33,752 bases of DNA from Prado023 sp032123675 (GTDB taxonomy: Bacteria; Actinomycetota; Actinomycetes; S36-B12; CAIYMF01): the NCBI GenBank assembly GCA_032123675.1, contig JAQBEX010000225.1, forward strand, positions 1-33,752. The letters run 5' to 3'. A model generated the notes under the pieces. It did no database searches, was not told where the DNA came from, and saw only the letters and a list, made by a program, of their open reading frames with translations. This document shows, one piece after another, positions 21,493 through 31,077 of this stretch. Each line of letters opens with the position of its first letter. The stretch's first letter is position 1. A program made the translations under genes and the position numbers.

Positions 21493-23280
21493 ATGACCCA
21501 ACTGACCGGTGGCGAGCTGGTGGCCAGGATGCTCAGGGCTGAGGGTGTCGAGGTCGTCTTCGGCATCATCGACGGCACCTACTTCGGGTTCTACTCCCAG
21601 TTGCGCGCGAATGGGATCACCCTGATCGGACCGCGGCACGAGTCCTCCGCACTGCACATGGCTGGCGCCTACGCCCGGGCAACCGGGAAGCTCGGCGTGG
21701 CGATGGCCTCCAACGGTCCGGGTGTGGCCAACGCGATCTCCGGCGTGGCTGTCGAGCAGGGCGAGGGCAACCGGGTGCTGCTGATCACCTCCGCGCGACG
21801 TACCGGCATCTCCTACCCCGAGCGTGGCGGGACCTTCCAGTACTTCGACCAGGTCGGTGTCATCTCGCCGATGAGCAAGTCGAGTCAGGCCGTCCCGTCG
21901 ATGGACCGGATCGGCGAGATGATGCGGCGCGCGTTCCGCGCGTCCTGGTCGGGACGCCCGGGGGTCGTGCACGTCGACATCCCCGAGGACCTGATGAACT
22001 CCAAGCCGGCGCTCATGGAGACCGAGGTCCGCCCGCCACACACCTACCGCCGGACAACGCCGGTCGCCGCCGACCCGGAGCAGGTCCGACGCGCAGCGGG
22101 GATGCTGCACAGCGCGTCGCATCCGCTGCTGCACGCGGGTTCCGGCGTCATCCACGCGGGCGCCAGTGCCGAGCTGCTGGCGGTCGCCGAGCATCTCGGC
22201 GCCCCGGTGGTCACCTCCTGGGGCGGGCGCGGGTCGATCGTCGAGACCCACCCCCTGTCGATCCCCATGTCTGCACTGGACCTGGTGGCGCAACTGCGCA
22301 ATGCGGCTGACGTGGCCCTCGTCCTCGGCTCACGCGTCGGGGAGACCGACTGGTGGGGCAAGTCCCCCTACTGGGCGCCCCCGGGCGGGCTGAAGACGAT
22401 CCAGGTGGACGTCGACGACCAGACCCTGGGTGGAACCCGACCCCTGGAGATGGCCGTCCTGGCCGACGTGCGGGTATTCCTGCGCGACCTGCTCGTGGTG
22501 CTGAAGTCCCTACCGCCGCAGCGCAAGCAGCCGGACTCCTGGTCAGCGGGCAAGCGGGAGAACACCGAGAAGTGGGCGCACTACGGAGACAAGTCGGGTG
22601 TCCCCACGAGTGTGGCGGCGGCCTCGACCCGCGGGGTCTACGACGCCACCCGTGGCGTCCACCCGCGCGACGTGCCGCGGATCGCCCAGGAGGTGATGCC
22701 CGCGGACGCCATGTGGTGCTTCGACGGCGGCAATGCGGCGGTCTGGAGCCACTTCTACCACACGGCGCAGGTCCCGAACTCCGTCATCACGACGTTCAAG
22801 TTCGGCATGCTCGGAGCCGGTGTCGGGCAGGCGCTCGGCCTTGCCGTGGCCCATCCCGGCCGGCGGGTCTGCGCCCTGATCGGTGACGGGGCGATGGGGT
22901 TCCACAGCCAGGAGGTCGAGACAGCGGTCCGCAACGGGCTGCCGGTGATCTATGTCGTGTTCAACGACAAGCAGTGGGGCATGGTCAAGATGAACCAGCA
23001 GTTCGCCCTGCACCCGGTCAAGACGCTGGTCAAGAAGGCGCTGCCCGAGCAGGAGACGATCAACGCCGACCTGGGCCCGATCGCCTGGGATGACCTGGCC
23101 CGGTCCATGGGCGCCCATGGGGAGCACGTCACCGCCGCGGCCGAGTTGACGCCGGCAATCGAGCGTGCCCTGGACTCCGGGCTGCCCGCGGTCGTGCAGG
23201 TTGATGTGGACCCGGTGATGCACATGTGGGCCCCGGCGCTGCGTGCGTTCAAGGACATGCACGGAGAACCCAAGGGGTGA
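21493..23280 (+). CDS. Thiamine diphosphate-dependent enzyme (acetolactate synthase-like superfamily)
   Basis: This 595-residue protein has the three-domain ThDP architecture of the acetolactate synthase/oxalyl-CoA decarboxylase group. The conserved cofactor Glu is Glu50 in GPRHESSALHMAGAYAR. The central domain includes HAGSGVIHAGASAELLAVAE. The ThDP/Mg motif begins GDG at 464-466 and ends with FND at 490-492. The segment after it, QWGMVKMNQQFALHP, lacks the usual acetolactate synthase sequence, so true branched-chain synthesis is unlikely. No small regulatory subunit gene is nearby. Plausible reactions are decarboxylation of a 2-keto acid or carboligation to a 2-hydroxy ketone. The SDR gene 4 bases downstream could reduce the product. 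GGAGG (21481-21485) precedes ATG 21493. Confidence 0.85.
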   Translation: MTQLTGGELVARMLRAEGVEVVFGIIDGTYFGFYSQLRANGITLIGPRHESSALHMAGAYARATGKLGVAMASNGPGVANAISGVAVEQGEGNRVLLITSARRTGISYPERGGTFQYFDQVGVISPMSKSSQAVPSMDRIGEMMRRAFRASWSGRPGVVHVDIPEDLMNSKPALMETEVRPPHTYRRTTPVAADPEQVRRAAGMLHSASHPLLHAGSGVIHAGASAELLAVAEHLGAPVVTSWGGRGSIVETHPLSIPMSALDLVAQLRNAADVALVLGSRVGETDWWGKSPYWAPPGGLKTIQVDVDDQTLGGTRPLEMAVLADVRVFLRDLLVVLKSLPPQRKQPDSWSAGKRENTEKWAHYGDKSGVPTSVAAASTRGVYDATRGVHPRDVPRIAQEVMPADAMWCFDGGNAAVWSHFYHTAQVPNSVITTFKFGMLGAGVGQALGLAVAHPGRRVCALIGDGAMGFHSQEVETAVRNGLPVIYVVFNDKQWGMVKMNQQFALHPVKTLVKKALPEQETINADLGPIAWDDLARSMGAHGEHVTAAAELTPAIERALDSGLPAVVQVDVDPVMHMWAPALRAFKDMHGEPKG

Positions 23281-23284
23281 CCAC

Positions 23285-24163
23285 GTGAAGCTGCCGCTGA
23301 TCGACAGGGAGATCGATCGGCCGTTCGACAACCCGGAGCTGGACGCCTCGGGGAAGCGGGTACTCATCACGGGGGCGTCGGGCACGTTCGGCCGGGCGAT
23401 CGCTGCGGAGCTGACCCGCCGCGGGGCGATCGTCGTGGGCCTGGACGTGGCCCCGCCCGACGACGACGCCGTTCCCGTGATCGCCTGCGACCTGGCCTCG
23501 GACGACAGCGTCGCGCAGGCCGTCCCCGACGCGATCGCGGCACTCGGTGGTGGTCTGGACGTCCTGATCAACAACGCCGGGGTCTCGGCCCCCACCCCCG
23601 CGGAGTTCCCGCCGACCGACGCCGTGATGATGCAGCTGCAGGTCAACCTCCTGGGCACGTGGCGGGTCACCGCCGCCTGCGTCGGGGCGCTGGTCGAGTC
23701 GCGTGGCCGGGTGGTCATGGTGGCCTCCCGGATGGCGGTCATGCAGCTGCCGCTCGCCGCGGCCTACGGCGTCAGCAAGCGCGCGATGGTGGGGTACGCC
23801 GACGCCCTGCGCCTGGAGTTGTACCCCGACGTTGGGGTGTCGTGCGTCTACCCGTCGCAGGTGCGCAGCCCGATCCACGACTCGGTCAGGGCCGCTGGGC
23901 TGTCCCTGGAGGGGATGAGTGTCTACGAGCCACTTGAGGGCGTCGTGGCCGCGGTGGTCCGGGCTGCCCTCAGTGAGCGCCCGATCCGCGATGTCACCAC
24001 CACGAAACGTGGCCGGATGGAGTTCCTGCTGGCTCGGCACTACCCGGAGTTGGTCGACCGCAGGATCACCCGGACGATGGCCGAGCGGGTGCGCAGCGGT
24101 GCGTTCGACGGCGCCGAGCTGGCCCGTGGGGTGGTCGCGCGGATCCGGGCCAACGACGGCTGA
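23285..24163 (+). CDS. Short-chain dehydrogenase/reductase
   Basis: This 292-residue SDR has a classical Rossmann motif TGASGTFG, the structural NNAG and the catalytic YGVSK with an upstream Ser in MVASRMAV. Asp in VVGLDVAPPDDD at the end of the second strand favours NAD(H) over NADP(H), which is inference. The N-terminus carries about 24 residues before the fold (KLPLIDREIDRPFDNPELDA), and the C-terminus extends about 60 residues beyond the usual end, with RMEFLLARHYPELVDRRI. The start GTG 23285 lies 4 bases after the ThDP gene stop, with AAGGGG as a weak Shine-Dalgarno inside that gene. The two genes form one operon and probably act in succession on the same small carbonyl compound. Confidence 0.83.
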   Translation: MKLPLIDREIDRPFDNPELDASGKRVLITGASGTFGRAIAAELTRRGAIVVGLDVAPPDDDAVPVIACDLASDDSVAQAVPDAIAALGGGLDVLINNAGVSAPTPAEFPPTDAVMMQLQVNLLGTWRVTAACVGALVESRGRVVMVASRMAVMQLPLAAAYGVSKRAMVGYADALRLELYPDVGVSCVYPSQVRSPIHDSVRAAGLSLEGMSVYEPLEGVVAAVVRAALSERPIRDVTTTKRGRMEFLLARHYPELVDRRITRTMAERVRSGAFDGAELARGVVARIRANDG

Positions 24164-24180
24164 GTCGCTCCGCCCGGGCT

Positions 24181-24288
24181 CGCCCCCACCCGGATCGCCG
24201 CACCCGGGCCCGCCCCGCCCGGACCGCTGCACCCGGATTCACCCCCACCCGGACCGCCGCACCCGGGCCCGCCCGCCCGGACCGCTGC
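24181..24288. repeat. 59-base tandem repeat between SDR and alpha-glucosidase genes
   Basis: A 50-base block (24181-24230) recurs at 24240-24288 with about three differences. Both contain CCGCACCCGGGCCCGCC and CGCCCGGACCGCTGC. The period is 59 bases. Each block is itself built from shorter CACCCGGA-type units. It fills the 129-base spacer between two convergent stop codons and no clear hairpin terminator is present there. Confidence 0.8.
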
Positions 24289-24292
24289 GGGC

Positions 24293-25996
<1,704 letters not shown>

Positions 25997-26008
25997 GGCC
26001 CGAGGCTA
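25997..26008 (-). promoter_or_regulatory. -10-like box of a probable leaderless promoter (alpha-glucosidase)
   Basis: On the minus strand TAGCCT (26008-26003) is followed by CGGGCC and ATG 25996. Further upstream, CGGGTGTACCCG (26069-26080), arms CGGGT/ACCCG around GT, is a small operator-like palindrome in the divergent spacer. Confidence 0.45.
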
Positions 26009-26196
26009 GGGCAGATGGGGTGCGTCGCGGCGCCGTTCGGCCGTCCCGTCCGAGCAGAACGGATGATTCGGGTGTACCCGTCGAATGGACTGCCAGTCGC
26101 ACCGGCGCGGCCCGGGTGCGGCCCGGGGCGCCGGTTTACCCTGCTGTCCGACAGCCCGCGGGGGTACGCTGACTCTCGTTGTCAATCAACGGTCCC

Positions 26197-26202
26197 AGGA
26201 GG
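26197..26202 (+). promoter_or_regulatory. ppdK ribosome binding site and leader
   Basis: AGGAGG at 26197-26202 lies 10 bases from ATG 26213. A TACGCT box at 26165-26170 could be the -10 of a promoter with a leader of about 40 bases. A downstream in-frame GTG (26216) is possible but less favoured. Confidence 0.55.
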
Positions 26203-26212
26203 ATCCACACAC

Positions 26213-28909
26213 ATGGTGCGTTACGTCTACGACTTCGCCGAAGGCGATCAGAATCAGAAGGACCTGCTCGGTGGCAAGGGTGCCAACCTCGCAGAGATGA
26301 TCAAGATCGGGCTCAACGTCCCCCCCGGGTTCACGGTCACCACAGAGGCCTGCCGCGCCTACCTGCATCGGGGTGGGGTCCCCGCCGAGATGGCAGAGCA
26401 GGTCACCGAGCAGGTGAAGATCCTCGAGGGGAAGATCGGCCGCACGTTGGGTGACCCGGCCAACCCGCTGCTGGTCTCCGTGCGCTCCGGTGCCAAGTTC
26501 TCCATGCCCGGCATGATGGACACCGTGCTCAACATCGGGTTGAGTGACGCCGCCGTCGCCGGGCTCACGGAGTTCTCCCAGGACGAGCGGTTCGCCTGGG
26601 ACTCCTACCGCCGCCTGATCCAGATGTTCGGCAAGACCGTGCTGGACATCGAGGGCCACTTCTTCGAGCTCGCGCTCGACAAGGCCAAGGAAGACGCTGG
26701 CGTTGCCACCGACATCGAGTTGGGCGTCCCGGCGCTGCAGGCGCTGGTCGCCACCTACAAGGCGATCGTCAAGGATCAGGCGGGCATCGACTTCCCGCAG
26801 GATCCGCGTGAGCAGCTCGACAGGTCGATCAAGGCAGTGTTCGACTCGTGGAACACCGACCGTGCGGTGCTCTACCGGCGCCAGGAGCGCATCCCTGCCG
26901 ATCTGGGCACCGCGGTCAACGTGCAGGCCATGGTCTTCGGCAACGTCGGTGATGACTCCGGCACCGGGGTGGCCTTCACGCGCGACCCCGCGACGGGCGC
27001 GACCGGTCACTACGGCGACTACCTGCCCGATGCGCAGGGCGAGGACGTCGTCTCCGGCGTCCGCAACACGTTGACCCTCGATGACATGGGCCGGCTGGAC
27101 CCGGAGGCGCACACGCAGCTGCTGGCCAACATGGACATGCTCGAGGCGCACTACAAGGATCTCTGCGACATCGAGTTCACCGTGGAACGCGGGCAGCTCT
27201 ACATGCTGCAGACCCGAGTCGGGAAGCGCACTGCTGGTGCCGCGTTCCGGATCGCGACCCAGCTTGTGGACGAGGGCGTCATCGATATGGACGAGGCGGT
27301 GCGCCGCGTCTCCGGCGCCCAGCTCGCGCAGCTGATGTTCCCGCACTTCGACCACTCCGGGGATCGCGCCGTCCTGACCAAGGGCCTGGCTGCGTCGCCG
27401 GGTGCCGCGGTCGGGAAGGCCGTGTTCGACTCCGAGACCGCGGTGGCCAGGGCAGCCGAGGGTGTTCCGACCATCCTGATCCGCCGGGAGACGACCCCCG
27501 ACGACCTGGCCGGCATGGTGGCCGCAGCGGGCATCCTGACCAGCCGCGGCGGCAAGACCTCGCACGCGGCAGTGGTTGCCCGAGGCATGGGCAAGACCGC
27601 GGTCTGCGGCACCGAGGAACTCCTCGTCGACACGAGCGGGAAGACCGCAACGGCTCCGGGTGGCGTGGTCATCCGCGAGGGCGACTCGGTGTCCATCGAC
27701 GGCGCGACTGGTGAGGTCTTCCTCGGCGAGGTGCCGGTCATCCCGTCGCCGGTCGTGGAGTACTTCGAGGGCCGGTTGGCTGCCGAGGATGGCGACGACC
27801 TGGTCAAGGCTGTGCACCGGATCATCACGCACGCCGACGAGTCGCGCCGACTGGCGGTGCGCACGAATGCCGACACGCCGGAGGACTCCGCCCGGGCCCG
27901 ACGCATGGGGGCGCAGGGCATCGGCCTGTGCCGCACGGAGCACATGTTCCTCGGTGACCGCAAGCAGCACGTCGAGCGGCTGATCCTGGCCGAGACCGAC
28001 GATGAGGTGGCGGCGTCGCTCGCGGCGCTGCTCCCGCTGCAGCGTGGCGACTTCGAGGAGATCCTCGAGGCGATGGATGGGCTGCCGGTGACGATTCGGC
28101 TCCTTGACCCGCCGCTGCACGAGTTCCTGCCCGACCTCACGACCCTGGCCGTCGCGGTGGCCAGAGCCGAGGACAAGGGCGAGGTATCCGAAGTGGACGT
28201 GAAGATGCTGGCTGCAGTTGAGCGCCTGCACGAGTCCAACCCGATGCTCGGCCTGCGCGGCGTGCGCCTCGGGCTGGCGATCCCCGGACTGTTCGCGCTG
28301 CAGGTCCGCGCGATCGCCGAGGCGGCGGCGGCCCGCAAGGCTGCCGGCGGCGACCCACGTGCCGAGATCATGATCCCGCTGGTGGGCGCGGTCCAGGAGC
28401 TCGAGCTCATCCGTGACGAGGCCGAGCAGGTCATCGCCGAGGTGGCTGCCGCGACCGGTAGCGAGCTCGACTTCCAGATCGGCACCATGATCGAGTTGCC
28501 GCGCGCGGCCATGACCGCTGACCAGATCGCCGAGGCTGCCGAGTTCTTCTCGTTCGGCACGAACGACCTGACCCAGACGACATGGGGCTTCAGCCGAGAC
28601 GACGTCGAGGGTTCCTTCTTCTCGACGTACCTGGAGAAGGGCGTGTTCGGCGTGTCGCCGTTCGAGTCGATCGACCGCGACGGGGTTGGTGCCCTGGTTG
28701 CCGTGGCAGTGGAGAAGGGGCGTGCGACCCGGCCGGGCATCAAGCTCGGTGTGTGCGGCGAGCACGGGGGTGACCCCGAGTCAGTGCACTTCTTCGACGA
28801 GGTGGGGCTGGACTACGTGTCCTGCTCGCCGTTCCGGGTGCCGATCGCGCGGCTCGAGGCTGGCCGTGCCACGTTGTTCCGCAGCGGTGGTGGCAGCGAC
28901 AGCCGCTGA
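26213..28909 (+). CDS. ppdK: Pyruvate, phosphate dikinase
   Basis: This 898-residue PPDK interconverts pyruvate, ATP and phosphate with phosphoenolpyruvate, AMP and diphosphate. The nucleotide-binding N-terminal domain begins VYDFAEGDQNQKDLLGGKG and contains SVRSGAKFSMPGMMDT. The swivelling domain carries the catalytic His451 in SRGGKTSHAAVVARGMGK. The C-terminal PEP/pyruvate barrel has GLCRTEHMF and the catalytic Cys848 in VCGEHGGDPES. Domain order and length match bacterial PPDK, not PEP synthase. There is no adjacent PPDK regulatory kinase gene. In actinobacteria the enzyme may run towards glycolysis or gluconeogenesis. A strong bidirectional hairpin follows at 28927-28960 before the convergent dgt gene. 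Confidence 0.96.
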   Translation: MVRYVYDFAEGDQNQKDLLGGKGANLAEMIKIGLNVPPGFTVTTEACRAYLHRGGVPAEMAEQVTEQVKILEGKIGRTLGDPANPLLVSVRSGAKFSMPGMMDTVLNIGLSDAAVAGLTEFSQDERFAWDSYRRLIQMFGKTVLDIEGHFFELALDKAKEDAGVATDIELGVPALQALVATYKAIVKDQAGIDFPQDPREQLDRSIKAVFDSWNTDRAVLYRRQERIPADLGTAVNVQAMVFGNVGDDSGTGVAFTRDPATGATGHYGDYLPDAQGEDVVSGVRNTLTLDDMGRLDPEAHTQLLANMDMLEAHYKDLCDIEFTVERGQLYMLQTRVGKRTAGAAFRIATQLVDEGVIDMDEAVRRVSGAQLAQLMFPHFDHSGDRAVLTKGLAASPGAAVGKAVFDSETAVARAAEGVPTILIRRETTPDDLAGMVAAAGILTSRGGKTSHAAVVARGMGKTAVCGTEELLVDTSGKTATAPGGVVIREGDSVSIDGATGEVFLGEVPVIPSPVVEYFEGRLAAEDGDDLVKAVHRIITHADESRRLAVRTNADTPEDSARARRMGAQGIGLCRTEHMFLGDRKQHVERLILAETDDEVAASLAALLPLQRGDFEEILEAMDGLPVTIRLLDPPLHEFLPDLTTLAVAVARAEDKGEVSEVDVKMLAAVERLHESNPMLGLRGVRLGLAIPGLFALQVRAIAEAAAARKAAGGDPRAEIMIPLVGAVQELELIRDEAEQVIAEVAAATGSELDFQIGTMIELPRAAMTADQIAEAAEFFSFGTNDLTQTTWGFSRDDVEGSFFSTYLEKGVFGVSPFESIDRDGVGALVAVAVEKGRATRPGIKLGVCGEHGGDPESVHFFDEVGLDYVSCSPFRVPIARLEAGRATLFRSGGGSDSR

Positions 28910-28926
28910 TCCGCGACGCTCGTCCT

Positions 28927-28960
28927 GGTGGCGCCGGTCCCCTCGGGGGTCGGCGCCACC
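28927..28960. terminator. Bidirectional terminator between ppdK and dgt
   Basis: GGTGGCGCCG (28927-28936) pairs perfectly with CGGCGCCACC (28951-28960). The 14-base loop has further G-C pairing of CCCC with GGGG. It lies in the 58-base spacer of two convergent genes. Confidence 0.8.
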
Positions 28961-28967
28961 GGTGCGT

Positions 28968-30218
28968 TCAGCGGCAGTGGCGCGTGTGCCAGGTGAGGAC
29001 TGAGTTGTCGGTCAGGCCGGCCACCTGGTCAACCACGACCCGCAGTCGGGCGCGATCATCGCCCGCCTGCTCCCAGGTGGGCCGCAGGTGTGGTTCCAGG
29101 GTCTCGGGCGCGGAGCCCGCAAGAGTCGTCACGAGCTCGGCGATGACCGCGCGCTGGCGGTCGTAGGAGCGCTGTGACCCGCTGCGCTGCATGACGAACA
29201 GGTTGGCAATCCCCTTCAGGACCCCGACCTCGTGGCGGACCTCATCGGGAACCACCAGGGACCCCGCGTACCGGGTCAGCCGACCCCGCGGGTGTGCCGC
29301 GCGGGTGGCGGTCTCGGCCGCCGCGGTGAACCTCCCGATCAGCTGACTGGTCAGGTCCTTGAGGGCGGCAAGGTCGCGTTGGCTGCCGGTGAAGCGCGTG
29401 TAGCCGACGGACCAGGTCGGGGAGTCCACGAGCCGGTCCAGGGCGGCAGACAGCTCAGTGGGATCGGCGCCCGGCAGGTACGTCTCGGCAACGACGTCGC
29501 AGATTGCTGCCCCAGTGGTTGGGTCCCGCAGCGCCGCCAGGTCGATGAGCCCGGCGTGGATCCCGTCCTCCACGTCGTGGACGCTGTACGCGACATCGTC
29601 AGCCCAGTCCATCACCTGGGCCTCGAAGGACTGACGGTCGGCCGGGGCGCCTGCGCGCATCCACTCGAAGACGGGAAGGTCGTCGTCGTAGACACCGAAC
29701 TTGCGAGTGCCGGGCCGTCGCTGCCACGGGTACTTCGTCCCGGCGTCCAGGGCTGCCCGGGTCAGGTTGAGGCCCACGGAGCGCTCGTGACCGAGCCCCT
29801 CGGGGTCACCGAAGGCCTTAGCCTCGAGTCGCGTGAGGATCCGCAGGGTCTGGGCGTTGCCCTCGAACCCACCGATGCCCGCGGCCAGCTCATCCAGGGC
29901 GTCCTCGCCGTTGTGTCCGAAGGGTGGGTGCCCGAGATCGTGGGTGAGGCATGCGGACTCCACCAGATCTGCGTCGCAGCCAAGGGCGGCGCCGAGCTCG
30001 CGACCCACCTGCGCGACCTCGAGGGAGTGGGTCATCCGGGTTCGCGGGAAGTCCTCTTCGCCAGCGATCATCACCTGGGTCTTGGCGGCCAGCCGCCGCC
30101 AGGCAGCGCAGTGCACGACGCGGGCCCGATCCCGGGCGAAGGCCGACCTGGTGGGGCGTTTCGGGGGTTCAGTGGCCCAGCGCACCTCGTCGTCGGGGGA
30201 GTATCCGGGCACGGGCAC
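28968..30218 (-). CDS. dgt: Deoxyguanosinetriphosphate triphosphohydrolase-like protein
   Basis: This protein of about 416 residues is an HD-domain dNTP triphosphohydrolase of the Dgt/SAMHD1 group, which removes triphosphate from deoxynucleotides. Metal-binding motifs are RMTHSLEV (His64), CLTHDLGHPPFGHNGED (His93-Asp94) and DWADDVAYSVHDVEDG. The N-terminus RSAFARDRARVVHCAAWRRL and AAKTQV is diagnostic. GTG 30218 is chosen because TACGGT lies 6 bases upstream; a start at 30293 adds a non-conserved 25 residues and another GTG at 30212 is possible. It lies just before dnaG in many actinobacteria, consistent with a role in dNTP balance. The C-terminal TWHTRHCR end is short but not truncated. Confidence 0.93.
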   Translation of the reverse strand: MPVPGYSPDDEVRWATEPPKRPTRSAFARDRARVVHCAAWRRLAAKTQVMIAGEEDFPRTRMTHSLEVAQVGRELGAALGCDADLVESACLTHDLGHPPFGHNGEDALDELAAGIGGFEGNAQTLRILTRLEAKAFGDPEGLGHERSVGLNLTRAALDAGTKYPWQRRPGTRKFGVYDDDLPVFEWMRAGAPADRQSFEAQVMDWADDVAYSVHDVEDGIHAGLIDLAALRDPTTGAAICDVVAETYLPGADPTELSAALDRLVDSPTWSVGYTRFTGSQRDLAALKDLTSQLIGRFTAAAETATRAAHPRGRLTRYAGSLVVPDEVRHEVGVLKGIANLFVMQRSGSQRSYDRQRAVIAELVTTLAGSAPETLEPHLRPTWEQAGDDRARLRVVVDQVAGLTDNSVLTWHTRHCR

Positions 30219-30230
30219 GGCCCCACCGTA
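30219..30230 (-). promoter_or_regulatory. -10-like box of a probable leaderless promoter (dgt)
   Basis: On the minus strand TACGGT (30230-30225) is followed by GGGGCC and GTG 30218. Confidence 0.45.
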
Positions 30231-30310
30231 GGAGCACTGACCAGTCACCGCCAACAGCGGGGCGCCGTGGCACCAACTGGTCGCCGCGCCCACCGGCCGC
30301 GCTGCTGGGC

Positions 30311-30955
30311 CTAGAGGTTGAGCCAGACGCTGATCAGGCCAGCGGACTCCCGGATCACGTACTCGCTGGTGAGCGTGGTGCCCGGCCCCTCGGCAGTTGC
30401 CGAGACGTGGGCCTCCATGCCGAAGTGCTCGGCAAGCGCCTTCGCTCGCGCCGAGTGGGCGGGATCGGTCACGATCGTCACCGACTTGATGCCCTCGGCC
30501 GCAATGATCGCCGCCACAGCCTCCAGTGACTCAGCCGTGTTCTCGCCGTAGGGCAGTGCGATCACCTGCTGCCTACGCAGGCCGTCGGCGACGAGCTCCG
30601 CCTTGCCGGTTTGGGCCTCGGAGGTGACGTCACCGTCCTGGAACCCGCCGACGGTGATCACCCGCTTGCTGACCCCTGCGTCCACCAACTCGTGGGCGTG
30701 GGCCAGCCGGTTGGCAAGGACCGGCGACGGGGTGCCCTGGTACTGGGCAGCGCCCAGGACCACGATGGCGTCGGTAGGCGTCCGGTCGTCGACGCCCGAC
30801 CACCGGAACACGCTGCCCACGGCGCTCACCGGGACGGCGACTGTCAGCACTGCGACAATCATGACCAGGGCCACGAAACGGCGGCGCGCGCGGTGCCGGC
30901 GGGAGTGGTCAGGACGGCGTGGGCTCCACTCCAGGAGCACGGCCGGCGCTGTCAT
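30311..30955 (-). CDS. YdcF/SanA-like DUF218 membrane-anchored protein
   Basis: This 214-residue protein begins with a basic segment (RRPDHSRRHRARRR) and a single hydrophobic helix, FVALVMIVAVLTVAVPVSAVG, so it is probably anchored in the membrane with its domain outside. The DUF218 domain contains DAIVVLGAAQYQGTPSPVLANRL, SKRVITVGGF and LPYGENTAESL, followed by SVTIVTDPAHSARAKALAE. These match the YdcF/SanA/ElyC group, which is linked to envelope integrity and vancomycin sensitivity in enterobacteria. The biochemical activity is unclear. ATG 30955 has GAGAAT 6 bases upstream. It is divergent from dnaG across 122 bases and 92 bases upstream of dgt, each with its own promoter box. Confidence 0.83.
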   Translation of the reverse strand: MTAPAVLLEWSPRRPDHSRRHRARRRFVALVMIVAVLTVAVPVSAVGSVFRWSGVDDRTPTDAIVVLGAAQYQGTPSPVLANRLAHAHELVDAGVSKRVITVGGFQDGDVTSEAQTGKAELVADGLRRQQVIALPYGENTAESLEAVAAIIAAEGIKSVTIVTDPAHSARAKALAEHFGMEAHVSATAEGPGTTLTSEYVIRESAGLISVWLNL

Positions 30956-30967
30956 GGGTCAATTCTC
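30956..30967 (-). promoter_or_regulatory. -10-like box of a probable leaderless promoter (YdcF-like gene)
   Basis: On the minus strand GAGAAT (30967-30962) is followed by TGACCC and ATG 30955. A near-palindrome ACGCA-GT-TGCGT (30970-30981) lies directly upstream of the box. Confidence 0.45.
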
Positions 30968-31065
30968 CCACGCAGTTGCGTATGCCCGGTGAATCGACGC
31001 GTTCGCGCACGGGTGAATCACCCGAAGGCTCGGCCGCCGTGGTCGTGGCTGTCGGTGTACGTCCC

Positions 31066-31077
31066 TAGGATGCGAGC
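31066..31077 (+). promoter_or_regulatory. -10-like box of a probable leaderless promoter (dnaG)
   Basis: TAGGAT (31066-31071) is followed by GCGAGC and ATG 31078, with no Shine-Dalgarno. Confidence 0.5.

Noticed and set aside
26186..28765. Long minus-strand frame opposite ppdK
   Set aside because: It is an antisense shadow of a strong core gene with no domain or start signal.
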